Positions 16,841 through 24,749 of a DNA stretch of 64,000 nt are shown here, piece after piece. A program made the position numbers and the translations under genes. Origin of the DNA: Lysobacter sp. K5869 (lineage in GTDB: Bacteria > Pseudomonadota > Gammaproteobacteria > Xanthomonadales > Xanthomonadaceae); contig NZ_CP072597.1 in the NCBI RefSeq assembly GCF_018847975.1, positions 744,001 through 808,000 on the forward strand. The letters are read 5' to 3'. The notes under the pieces were generated by a model. That model was not told the origin of the DNA and made no database searches. It was given only the letters and a program-made list of their open reading frames with translations. Positions within the stretch are counted from its first letter, which is position 1. Each line of letters starts with the position of its first letter.

Positions 16841-18823
16841 TCAACCTTCTTCGAGCAAGGCCTTGATCGCCGCGAACCCCGCCAGCGACCGCTCGCGCTT
16901 GCGCTCGGCGTCGGCCACCGGGTCGGCGCCGTCGCGCTGCATCTCGTCCGCCGGCAGTTCGTCGATGAAGCGGCTGGGCTTGAGCCGGATGCGCTCGCCC
17001 CAGCGCTGGGTTTCGCGCGAATGCGACAGGTACAGCTGCTCCTTGGCGCGGGTGATGCCCACGTACATGAGCCGCCGCTCTTCGTCCAGGCGCCCTTCGT
17101 CGAGGCTGGCGTCGTGCGGCAGGTTGCCGTCCTCGACGCCGACGATGAACACGAAGCGGAACTCCAGGCCCTTGGCCGCGTGCAGGCTCATCAGCCGCAC
17201 CTGATTGCCGGCCTCGCCCTTGTCGGCGTGCGACAGCAGCGCGAGCTGCGCGGCCAGTTCGCCCGGGCCCGAGCCGCGGCCGCCGTCGAACCAGCCCGAC
17301 AGTTCCTGCAGGTTTTCCTTGCGCCGCTGATAGCTGGCTTCGTCCTTGCATTGCGCGCGGATCGAAGCGAGCAAGCCGCTGCGTTCGGCCAGCACCCCGA
17401 CCAGTTCGCCCGGGCTGATGCGCTGGGCCTCGTCGCGCAGGAACCGCACGATGCCGACGAAGCCGTCGAGCGCGTTGCCGGCGCGCGGGGTCAGCTGCTT
17501 GATCGCGTGGATCGACTCGGCCATGCGCGACATCGGCAGCTGCGCGTGGCGCGCCATCTCCGCCAGTTTCGCCAGCGAGGTCGCGCCGACCTCGCGCTTG
17601 GGCGCGGTGACCGAGCGCAGGAACGCCGCGTCGTCGTCGGGATTGGCCACCAAGCGCAGCCACGCCAGCGCGTCCTTGACCTCGCCGCGTTCCAGGAACG
17701 CGGTGCCGCCGCTGAGGTGATACGGCACCCGCAGCAGCTGCAGCGCCTTTTCCAGCGCGCGGCTTTGGTGGTTGCCGCGGAACAGGATGCAGAAGTCGCT
17801 CCACGGCGCGTTGTGCTTCTGCTGCTGGAAGTGGATCTCGGCGGCGACCTTCTCCGCCTCGTGCGCGCTGTCGCGGCATTCCCACACCCGGATGCGCTCG
17901 CCGTCGGCCTGATCGCTCCACAGCGTCTTGGGATGCTCGTGCGGGTTGTTGGCGATCAGCGCGTTGGCCGCGCGCAACACGCGATTGCTGCAGCGGTAGT
18001 TCTGTTCGAGCTTGACGATCTCCAGCGACGGATAGTCCTTGCCCAGCTCGAGCAGGTTGTCCGGGTTGGCGCCGCGCCACGCATAGATCGACTGGTCGTC
18101 GTCGCCCACGCAGGTGAACAGGCCGCGCGGGCCGGCCAGCGCCTTGAGCAAGCGGTACTGCGCGTCGTTGGTGTCCTGGCACTCGTCCACCAGCAGGTAG
18201 CCGATGCGCTCGCGCCAAGCCTGCTGCGCGTCGTGGTCGGCTTCCAGCAACTGCACCGGCAGCCGGATCAAGTCGTCGAAATCGACCGCGTTGAAGGTGC
18301 TCAGGCGCTTTTGGTACAGCTCGTACAGCGTCGCCGCCTCGATCTCGCGCGGACTGCGCGATTCGGCCAGCGCCTGTTCCGGCGACAGGCCCGCGTTCTT
18401 CGCCCGCGAGATCAGGTTGCGCATGTCGTCGAGCACGTCGGGCTTGGTGCCGGCCGGCAGCAAGTCCTTGATCTGGGCGTTGCTGTCGTCGCTGTCGAAC
18501 ACGCTGAAGCCGCGGCGCAGGCCGAGCTTGGCGTGTTCGATCTGCAGGAATTTCAGCCCCAGCGCGTGGAAGGTGCAGATGGTCAATCCGTCGGCCGCGT
18601 CGCCGCGGATGCGCTTGGCGACGCGCTCGCGCATTTCCTTGGCCGACTTGTTGGTGAAGGTGATCGCGGCGATGCGCTTGGCCGGCATGCGGCCGGAGGC
18701 GATCAGGTGGGCGATCTTCTCCACGATCACGCGGGTCTTGCCGCTGCCCGCGCCGGCGAGCACGAGCAAGGGGCCTTCGGTGTGAAGGACGGCGGCGCGT
18801 TGGGGGGGATTGAGACCGTGCAT
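16841..18823 (-). CDS. rep: ATP-dependent DNA helicase Rep (UvrD/Rep superfamily 1)
   Basis: The 660-residue protein matches Rep in length and order. It begins MHGLNPPQRAAV (Q motif), then Walker A GAGSGKT (residues 24-30), motif Ia AITFTNKSAKEM, motif II DECQD, motif III DDDQSIYAWRGA, motif IV EQNYRCS, and the late motifs VRLMSLHAAKGLEFRFVFIVG and RRLMYVGITRAKEQLYLS. It unwinds DNA 3' to 5' and helps the replisome pass bound proteins. The first domains align more closely with Rep than with UvrD (VLAGAGSGKTRVI followed by KIAHLI). The gene is divergent from a secreted-protein gene with 121 bases between. Confidence 0.93.
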   Translation of the reverse strand: MHGLNPPQRAAVLHTEGPLLVLAGAGSGKTRVIVEKIAHLIASGRMPAKRIAAITFTNKSAKEMRERVAKRIRGDAADGLTICTFHALGLKFLQIEHAKLGLRRGFSVFDSDDSNAQIKDLLPAGTKPDVLDDMRNLISRAKNAGLSPEQALAESRSPREIEAATLYELYQKRLSTFNAVDFDDLIRLPVQLLEADHDAQQAWRERIGYLLVDECQDTNDAQYRLLKALAGPRGLFTCVGDDDQSIYAWRGANPDNLLELGKDYPSLEIVKLEQNYRCSNRVLRAANALIANNPHEHPKTLWSDQADGERIRVWECRDSAHEAEKVAAEIHFQQQKHNAPWSDFCILFRGNHQSRALEKALQLLRVPYHLSGGTAFLERGEVKDALAWLRLVANPDDDAAFLRSVTAPKREVGATSLAKLAEMARHAQLPMSRMAESIHAIKQLTPRAGNALDGFVGIVRFLRDEAQRISPGELVGVLAERSGLLASIRAQCKDEASYQRRKENLQELSGWFDGGRGSGPGELAAQLALLSHADKGEAGNQVRLMSLHAAKGLEFRFVFIVGVEDGNLPHDASLDEGRLDEERRLMYVGITRAKEQLYLSHSRETQRWGERIRLKPSRFIDELPADEMQRDGADPVADAERKRERSLAGFAAIKALLEEG

Positions 18824-18944
18824 GGGACGCCAGATCGCCGGCGAGGGCCGGACCGGCCGGATAGTCTAACCGCCGCGCCCGCGGCGGCGCGGCTGCGGTA
18901 GGCTGGCCGCTCGCGGGCCCGCCGCCGGGCCGCCGGAGCCGGCC

Positions 18945-19709
18945 ATGCCACGCGCTTTCGCCCTGTCGTTCGCCCTCGCTGCGCTGACCTCCGCGGCCGC
19001 GACGGCGGCGCCGCCCGTCGCAACGCCGGCCGAGCCGACGCCGGAACAGCAAGCGGTGGCCGAGACCGATCGCTCCACCCTGCGCGACTTCGAAAGCCGC
19101 CGCCGCCTCGCCGCCGGCCATCCCAACGAGCTATACCGCCTCTACGGCGCCGAAGCCGCCGGCCAGGGCCGCTGGCGCGACGCCGCCGCGCAGTTCCGCA
19201 TCGCCGCGCGCTATGCCGACAAGTATTCGCAGCACCGGCTGAGCCTGATCTATTGGCACGGCCTGGGCCAACCGGCCGACCGCGCCCGGGCCTACGCCTG
19301 GGCCGATCTGGCCGCCGAGCGGCGTTATCCCCAATTCCTGCTGCTGCGCGAAAAGATGTGGCTGGAACTGAGCGAGGCCGAACGCGAGCGCGCGCTGCGC
19401 GAGGGCCGCGCCTTGTACGACGAATTCGGCGACGCCGCGGCCAAGCCGCGCTTCGAGCGCGCATTGGCGCGGGCGCGCGGGCAAGTCACCGGCAGCCGCA
19501 CCGGCGCCACCGTCGACCGGGTGCAGGTCGGCGCTTCGCTCGGCGGCGCCTCGCCGTTCGACGGCGGCGATGCGATCGATCTGCGCCCGATGTACGCGCA
19601 GTGGCGCCTGGACCCGCGCCGCTATTGGGCGGTGGAAGACGCGATCTGGCAAAACGGCAGCGTCGAAGTCGGCGCGCCGCAGCCCCTGAACGGCCCGCCG
19701 CAACCGTAA
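18945..19709 (+). CDS. Secreted Sel1-like repeat protein
   Basis: The 254-residue protein starts with a signal peptide (MPRAFALSFALAALTSAAATA). Residues about 60-130 contain helical repeats of Sel1/TPR type (AAGQGRWRDAAAQFRIAARYADKYSQHRLSLIYWHGLGQPADRARAYAWADLAAE). The ending has no known domain (LRPMYAQWRLDPRRYWAVEDAIWQNGSVEVG). Periplasmic Sel1-like proteins usually act as adaptors. It stands between rep (divergent) and tdk, 75 bases upstream of the latter. Confidence 0.78.
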   Translation: MPRAFALSFALAALTSAAATAAPPVATPAEPTPEQQAVAETDRSTLRDFESRRRLAAGHPNELYRLYGAEAAGQGRWRDAAAQFRIAARYADKYSQHRLSLIYWHGLGQPADRARAYAWADLAAERRYPQFLLLREKMWLELSEAERERALREGRALYDEFGDAAAKPRFERALARARGQVTGSRTGATVDRVQVGASLGGASPFDGGDAIDLRPMYAQWRLDPRRYWAVEDAIWQNGSVEVGAPQPLNGPPQP

Positions 19710-19784
19710 GCGCGGCACCGCGACGGCGCGCGGCGGCCAGCGTCAAGTCTGTAGCCGCGCCGCCGCTCGCCCTACACTGGCGGC

Positions 19785-20411
19785 ATGGCCAAGCTCTATT
19801 TCTATTATTCGGCGATGAACGCCGGCAAGACCACGACCCTGCTGCAGTCGGCGCACAACTACCGCGAGCGCGGCATGCGCACCGCGATCCTGACCCCGCG
19901 CCTGGACCACCGCGCCGGCACCGGCGTGGTCGCCTCGCGCATCGGCCTGCGCGCCGAAGGCGAGGCGTTCGAGCGCGATCAAGACCTGGAAGCGCTGATC
20001 CGCGCCGACATCGCCGCGCGCGGCGCGCTGCATTGCGTGCTGGTGGACGAGGCGCAATTCCTCAGCCGCGCCCAAGTCTGGCAGCTCAGCGAAGTGGTCG
20101 ACGACCTGCGCATCCCCGTGCTGTGCTACGGCCTGCGCACGGATTTCCGCGGCGAATTGTTCGAAGGCAGCCAGTATCTGCTGGCGTGGGCGGACGAGCT
20201 CACCGAGATCAAGACCATCTGCCACAGCGGCAAGAAGGCGACGATGACCGTGCGCGTGGACGAAGCCGGGCGCGCCGTGCACGACGGCCCGCAGGTGGAG
20301 ATCGGCGGCAACGACCGCTACATCTCGGTGTCGCGCAAGGAGTACAAGAAGGTGATGCGCGGGGAAGGGACGATCGAGCCGTTGCAGCAGCCGTTGCCGC
20401 TGCCCAAATGA
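19785..20411 (+). CDS. tdk: Thymidine kinase, type II
   Basis: The 208-residue enzyme phosphorylates thymidine in pyrimidine salvage. It has the P-loop [12 protein letters not shown] (residues about 9-20), VDEAQFL for Mg/ATP, the [18 protein letters not shown] loop and the thymidine-binding [16 protein letters not shown]. In E. coli the zinc ligands sit in CxCG and CRKH. Here these read CHSG and SRKE, so three of four ligands are missing and the structural zinc site has probably been lost, as in some relatives. Fold and active site look intact. Confidence 0.93.
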   Translation: MAKLYFYYSAMNAGKTTTLLQSAHNYRERGMRTAILTPRLDHRAGTGVVASRIGLRAEGEAFERDQDLEALIRADIAARGALHCVLVDEAQFLSRAQVWQLSEVVDDLRIPVLCYGLRTDFRGELFEGSQYLLAWADELTEIKTICHSGKKATMTVRVDEAGRAVHDGPQVEIGGNDRYISVSRKEYKKVMRGEGTIEPLQQPLPLPK

Positions 20412-20421
20412 ATCGATAGCT

Positions 20422-20591
20422 CTTGTAGGAGCGGCGCGAGCCGCGACCCACCGAAGAGACGATCGAAAGCGCTATCGCCGAAGCCCGGACCATCGGCCGC
20501 CCGGACAGATCGCACCGATGGTCCGGTCTTCGGCTATGGCGCTCGCGTACACCGCGTTGGTTGGTCGCGGCTCGCGCCGCTCCTACAGGGG
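20422..20591. repeat. Nested palindrome with REP-like ends between convergent genes
   Basis: The outer REP-like pair (20422-20448 and 20563-20591) are reverse complements with the core GAGCGGCGCGAGCCGCGACC. Inside them a second inverted repeat of about 28 bases (20469-20496 and 20515-20542, few mismatches, inner core CCGGACCATCGG) flanks an 18-base centre. The whole block could fold into one long hairpin and sits between the 3' ends of tdk and the nucleotidyltransferase, so a bidirectional transcript end is likely. Confidence 0.75.
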
Positions 20592-20602
20592 CTTCGGATC
20601 GA

Positions 20603-21436
20603 TCACCACTCTTGCTCGAGCGCGGCGCGGAAGAACTCGTCCAATTCGTCGCCGTCGCCGCTGCCCGGCTTGAGCTGCGGCGGCTGCGCCTGCATCCGCT
20701 CCAATTCCGCGGCGAGAAAATCGCTCAGCGCCGGCACCCGCGGCCCGGCTTCGACTTCCGCGCTGCGGCGCTTGCGCACCAGCAAGTCTTCGATCGCCTC
20801 GCGCACCGGGCCGTCCGGCAACAAGCGATCCAGCAACAACTCGAACGCCATCGGCGGCGCGCTGTCCTCGCGTTCGATCCACTGACAGGCCAGCACCGGC
20901 CGCAACACGTACAGATACTTCTTGGTGCGGATGCTGTCGCCGCCCAGATGCGAGCGGAAGGTGCCGCGCGCCAGGCTCAGATAGTGGTGCCAGGCCGCGA
21001 CCGGCGAATAGAAGCGTTCGGCCAGCCGATGCAGCTGCGCGGCCATCGCCTCGTCCTGCCGGTACACGATCGGCGAGCGCAGCCACTCCAACAAGGTCGG
21101 ATTCGACTTGGATACCAGCCGCAACGCCTTGCGCAGATCCCAGCCGGCGACATCCAGGTCCGACTCGATCGGCAGCTCGATCACATCGCGCTGCGGCTCG
21201 CCGGGTCCGGTGCGCTCGTTGACCGTGAGGTACCACGGCCGCCGATGCACGTAGACGAAGCGCGCGTCGTAATCGCTGTCGGGCGAGGAAAACCCCCAGC
21301 CGCGGCTGCCGGATTCGCAGGCGTAGAGCACGCGCACGTCGTGGTCGCGCTCGATCTTGGCCAGCGCATCGAGCACGGCGCGGCGCTTGTCCTCGGCGAT
21401 GGGATGGATCTCGTGCAGGCGGGACGGCTCGGTCAT
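20603..21436 (-). CDS. Predicted nucleotidyltransferase, RlaP/YcgL type (RNA repair polymerase beta family)
   Basis: The 277-residue protein has the polymerase-beta nucleotidyltransferase core: YACESGSRGWGFSSPDSDYDARFVYVH (the GS motif and the two Asp of DYD), followed by WDLRKALRLVSKSNPTLLEWLRSPIVY and a helical C-terminal part (KKYLYVLRPVLACQWIE). This is the COG3541 group named RlaP, found near RNA ligases and 2'-5' repair enzymes in some genomes. No such partner is visible here, so its substrate is uncertain. The start at 21436 (MTEPSRLHEIHPIAEDKRR) gives the normal length; it faces a divergent GNAT gene. Confidence 0.85.
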   Translation of the reverse strand: MTEPSRLHEIHPIAEDKRRAVLDALAKIERDHDVRVLYACESGSRGWGFSSPDSDYDARFVYVHRRPWYLTVNERTGPGEPQRDVIELPIESDLDVAGWDLRKALRLVSKSNPTLLEWLRSPIVYRQDEAMAAQLHRLAERFYSPVAAWHHYLSLARGTFRSHLGGDSIRTKKYLYVLRPVLACQWIEREDSAPPMAFELLLDRLLPDGPVREAIEDLLVRKRRSAEVEAGPRVPALSDFLAAELERMQAQPPQLKPGSGDGDELDEFFRAALEQEW

Positions 21437-21553
21437 GACGGCGAAGGCGGCGGTGCGGGCCGACGAGTGTACCCGCCGCGCCGGCTTCATCCTGCCCTCA
21501 CCGGAGCGCGCCACTGTCGTATCGTTGCCCGACCATCCCGCGCGCCGCCGCCC

Positions 21554-22081
21554 ATGCCGACGATCCAGACCGAACGCCTGACCCTCCGCGAGCTCGCCGC
21601 CGGCGACGCCGGCTTCATTCTCGAACTGCTCAACGAACCCGGCTTCCTCGGCGGCATCGGCGACCGCGGCGTGCGCGACCTCGACGGCGCGCTGCGCTAC
21701 ATCCAGGACGGCCCCGCCGCCAGCTACGCGCGCCACGGCTACGGCCTGTGGCGGGTGGAACTGCGCGACGGCGGCGAACCTATCGGCATCTGCGGCCTGC
21801 TGCGCCGCGACACCCTGCCCGAGCCCGACCTCGGCTACGCCTTCCTGCAGCGCCATTGGCAGCGCGGCTACGCGGTCGAGGCCGGCGAAGCGGTGCTGCG
21901 CTACGCCCGCGACGCGCTGGCGCTGCCGCAGGTGCTGGCGATCGTCAGCCCGGGCAACGCCGCCTCGATCAAGGTGCTCGAACGCCTCGGCATGCACGCG
22001 CAGGGCACGATCCGGCTCGCCAGCGAAAACCGCGACGTGCGCTTGTTCGCGACCGTCGCGGCGGAAACCTCCGAGGCATGA
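21554..22081 (+). CDS. GNAT N-acetyltransferase, RimJ/RimL type
   Basis: The 175-residue protein starts in the typical way of this group (IQTERLTLRELAAGDAGFILELLNEPGFL). It contains LWRVELRDGGEPIGICGLL, DLGYAFLQRHWQRGYAVEAGEAVLRYA (acetyl-CoA site, QRGYAVEA) and VSPGNAASIKVLERLGM. Its substrate is unknown. It overlaps the next gene by ATGA, so an operon with the YiiX-like hydrolase is likely. Confidence 0.87.
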   Translation: MPTIQTERLTLRELAAGDAGFILELLNEPGFLGGIGDRGVRDLDGALRYIQDGPAASYARHGYGLWRVELRDGGEPIGICGLLRRDTLPEPDLGYAFLQRHWQRGYAVEAGEAVLRYARDALALPQVLAIVSPGNAASIKVLERLGMHAQGTIRLASENRDVRLFATVAAETSEA

Positions 22082-22680
22082 TCCGCGCGCTCGCTCTGAC
22101 CGCCGCGCTGGCGTTGTGCGCGGCCTGCGCGCGCGCCGCGCCGCCGCCGGTGCGCGAGGGCGACGTGATCTTCCACACCTCGCGCTCGGCGCAAAGTCTG
22201 GCGATCCAGCGCGCCACCGGCTCGCGCTACAGCCACATGGGCGTGGTGCTGTTCCGCGACGGCCAACCGTACGTGTTCGAGGCGGTCGAACCGGTGCGCT
22301 ACACGCCGCTGGCCGAGTGGATCGCGCGCGGCGAGGGCGGGCATTACGTGCTCAAGCGGCTGCGCGCGCCGCCGAATCCGGCGCAAGTGCGGCGTCTGCA
22401 TGCGCAGGCCGAGTCGCTGCGCGGCAAGCACTACGACCTCGCCTTCGGTTGGTCCGACGACCGTATCTATTGCAGCGAGCTGGTCTACAAACTGTTCGAC
22501 CGCGCGATGGGCGTGCGCATCGGCCGCGTACAGCGCCTGCGCGAGTTCGAGCTCGACGATCCGGCGGTCGAGGCCAAGCTGCGCGAACGCTACGGCGCGC
22601 GCGTGCCGCTCGACGAACCGGTGGTGTCGCCGGCGGCGATGTTCGACTCGCCCTTGCTGGAAACCGCCGCCTCGGGCTGA
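22078..22680 (+). CDS. YiiX-like secreted permuted papain-fold (NlpC/P60-like) hydrolase
   Basis: The 200-residue protein has a signal peptide (MIRALALTAALALCAACARAAPP; a Cys in CAAC could make it a lipoprotein). The fold is the circularly permuted NlpC/P60 type: GDVIFHTSRS, SRYSHMGVVLF (catalytic His in SHMG) and IYCSELVYKLF (catalytic Cys in YCSELV). Family members cleave peptide or amide bonds of cell-wall or lipid substrates; the substrate here is unknown. The 3' end overlaps the convergent BNR-like gene by 91 bases, which is unusually long. Confidence 0.85.
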   Translation: MIRALALTAALALCAACARAAPPPVREGDVIFHTSRSAQSLAIQRATGSRYSHMGVVLFRDGQPYVFEAVEPVRYTPLAEWIARGEGGHYVLKRLRAPPNPAQVRRLHAQAESLRGKHYDLAFGWSDDRIYCSELVYKLFDRAMGVRIGRVQRLREFELDDPAVEAKLRERYGARVPLDEPVVSPAAMFDSPLLETAASG

Positions 22681-23960
22681 AGCTTGGCCCCGCGCAGGCG
22701 CGCGGCGCCGTCGGCCAGTTCGGTCCAGACCACGTAGGCGGCGCCATCGCCGAGCGCGAGTTGCGGGAAGCCAGTGCCGCGGCCGCGGCCTTGCAGCCGC
22801 GCCACTTCGATCCGTTGCAATTCGCGCGACAAGTCCGGCGTCAGGCGCGCCAGCCACAGCGTCTGCCCTTGCTGGTCCTCGCGCAGCCACAGCACCCAGG
22901 CCGCGTCCTCGCCGAGCGCGGCCTCGACCCGGCCTTGCACCGGTTCGCCGCGATCCAACACCACCGGCGCGCCGAAGTTCGCGCCGGCATCGTCGCTGCG
23001 CGCGACCTGCACCTGCGATTCGCCGCCGGCCGCGGTGTACCACGCCACCACCGCGGCCTCGGAGCGCGCCGCCACCGACGGGCCGTTGACCGGACACGCC
23101 GGCATCGTCCAACGGTCGGCGTGCACGTGGCGCGGTTCGCTCCAACCCGCGGCCTCGCGGCGGGTCGCGGCGATATCGCGGATTTCCTGCGCGTCGCGGT
23201 CGCGATAGACCAGCAGCGGGCCGCGCGCGGTGAGCGCGGCGTCGGTCTGGCAGCAATCGCAGGTCATCGCGTCGATTTCGGTGTCGAGCGAGCGCGCCAG
23301 CGCCGCGTCGAAACGCGCCGCGCGCAGGCTCATCGCGCCGCGATGGCCGGCGTGGCCCTCGCCTTCGCCGCCGCCGGTGTGGCGGCCGTCCAACCAAGCG
23401 ACGCCGATCCCGTCCGCGCCGTCGGGCCACAGCGACACGAAGCCGTGTTCGCTGGCGACGCCGTCGTCGTTGACCTTGACCGGCTTCGACCACGTCGCGC
23501 CGCCGTCGCCGGAGCGGCTCAGCGCGACGTCGTAGGCATAGGTCGACGGCGCGGATTTTTGCAGCCAATGCGCCCACAGCGCGCCGTCGGCGCTCAGCGC
23601 GATGTGCGGCGTGTCCGCCCAGTTGACGAACCAGTCCTTGCCCGCGGCGATGGTGCGCGGCGCATCCCAAGCGCCGTCGCGGCCGGCGCGTGCGAACTTC
23701 AGCGCGTGTCCGCCGCGCGCGCCGGGCTCGATCCACGACAGCAGCCAGCCGCCGTCGGGCGCGGCGATCAGATCCGGCTGCGCGGCCGCGCCGGTCGTCG
23801 GCAGCGGCCAGTCGGACACGCGCCATTGCGGCGCGGGTGCGGGCGCGGCTTCGGTCTTGGCTACGGCCGGCGCGGCGGCGGGCGGCGACGCCGGCTGGCA
23901 GCCGGCCGCGGCCAAGGCGAGCGCGCACAGCAGCGGCGCATACGGAATCGTCGGGCGCAT
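22590..23960 (-). CDS. Lipoprotein with sialidase-like (BNR/beta-propeller) repeats
   Basis: The 456-residue protein has a lipoprotein signal (LLCALALAAAGC, Cys21). Its body shows the Asp-box pattern of sialidase-like propellers: RSGDGGATWSKPVKV, RSDDAGANFGAPVVL, with related blades such as GGWLLSWIEP and AAYVVWTELADG. A CDCC motif (MTCDCCQTD) sits in the middle. It probably binds or cleaves a glycan or another surface ligand. An ATG at 23990 would add ten residues before the signal; 23960 gives the standard signal peptide. The 3' end runs 91 bases into the convergent hydrolase gene. The tail (SSKGESNIAAGDTTGSSSG) is low complexity. Confidence 0.75.
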   Translation of the reverse strand: MRPTIPYAPLLCALALAAAGCQPASPPAAAPAVAKTEAAPAPAPQWRVSDWPLPTTGAAAQPDLIAAPDGGWLLSWIEPGARGGHALKFARAGRDGAWDAPRTIAAGKDWFVNWADTPHIALSADGALWAHWLQKSAPSTYAYDVALSRSGDGGATWSKPVKVNDDGVASEHGFVSLWPDGADGIGVAWLDGRHTGGGEGEGHAGHRGAMSLRAARFDAALARSLDTEIDAMTCDCCQTDAALTARGPLLVYRDRDAQEIRDIAATRREAAGWSEPRHVHADRWTMPACPVNGPSVAARSEAAVVAWYTAAGGESQVQVARSDDAGANFGAPVVLDRGEPVQGRVEAALGEDAAWVLWLREDQQGQTLWLARLTPDLSRELQRIEVARLQGRGRGTGFPQLALGDGAAYVVWTELADGAARLRGAKLQPEAAVSSKGESNIAAGDTTGSSSGTRAP

Positions 23961-24015
23961 GGTCGGGGCCGGATCGGAACGGAGCCTCATTGTGCGGACG
24001 CCGCCGGCCCCGCGG

Positions 24016-24660
24016 TCAAGCGCCGCGGCGCCAGATCAGGCAGCGGTTGTTGGCCGGCATCGCGACATCGTCCAGCAAGCGCAGGCCGATGCCGGCGGCG
24101 AGCGCATTCACCGCCTCGAAATCGCGGATGCCCGAGGCCGGGTCGCGCGCCTTCAACCAAGCGTCGAACTCGCGATTGCTGTCGCTGGTGTAGCGGCCGC
24201 CGTAGTTGAACGGCCCGTACACCGCCACGACCGCGTCGTCGCTCAGCACCGTCGCCAAGCCGGCGAAGAACGCCTCGACCTGCGGCCCGCCCATGATGTG
24301 CAAGGTGTTGGCGCTGAACACCGCATCGAAACCGCGCGGCAGGCCGTCCTCGCCGCGCGGCAACGGCGGCGGCAGGGCGAAACCGGGCGCGGGGTCGACG
24401 ATCGCCTGCAATTCCAGCGGCGGCGGCGTGTTCGCCAAGGCCGCGTCGTCCAGCCACGCGCGAATGCCCGGCAGGTACGCCGCGCCGTCGGAACATTGCC
24501 AACGCAGCCACGGCATCGCCGCGGCGAAATGCACGGCGTGCTGGCCGGTGCCGCTGCCGATCTCCAACACGTGGCGGCGGCCGGCGAACGCGTCGCGCAG
24601 GACCGCGAGGATCGGGTCGCGGTTGCGGTCGCAGGAGGGCGAGTACGGTCGTTCGGTCAT
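24016..24660 (-). CDS. DUF938 SAM-dependent methyltransferase-like protein
   Basis: The 214-residue protein has YSPSCDRNRDPILAVLRDAF, the SAM-binding loop VLEIGSGTGQHAVHFA, WQCSDGAA, FDAVFSANTLHIMGG, YGPFNYGGRYTSDSNREFDAWLKARDP and NNRCLIWRR, the full DUF938 pattern. The substrate is unknown. The start at 24660 (MTERPYSPS) matches the family start; an ATG at 24687 is upstream. It is a single gene, ending about 50 bases from the BNR-like gene start. Confidence 0.9.
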   Translation of the reverse strand: MTERPYSPSCDRNRDPILAVLRDAFAGRRHVLEIGSGTGQHAVHFAAAMPWLRWQCSDGAAYLPGIRAWLDDAALANTPPPLELQAIVDPAPGFALPPPLPRGEDGLPRGFDAVFSANTLHIMGGPQVEAFFAGLATVLSDDAVVAVYGPFNYGGRYTSDSNREFDAWLKARDPASGIRDFEAVNALAAGIGLRLLDDVAMPANNRCLIWRRGA

Positions 24661-24749
24661 GGCGTGCGCGGGTTGCGGGACGCGCACACGCTAGCAGAGC
24701 GCCCGCGCGGACGCCGCGCCGCGGGCCGCACTTGCGGCCGCGGCTCGCC

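Noticed and set aside
16488..19121. Long minus-strand frame overlapping rep in another phase
   Set aside because: Its translation is Arg/Gly/Ala-rich and lacks helicase motifs, which are all in the 16841-18823 frame.
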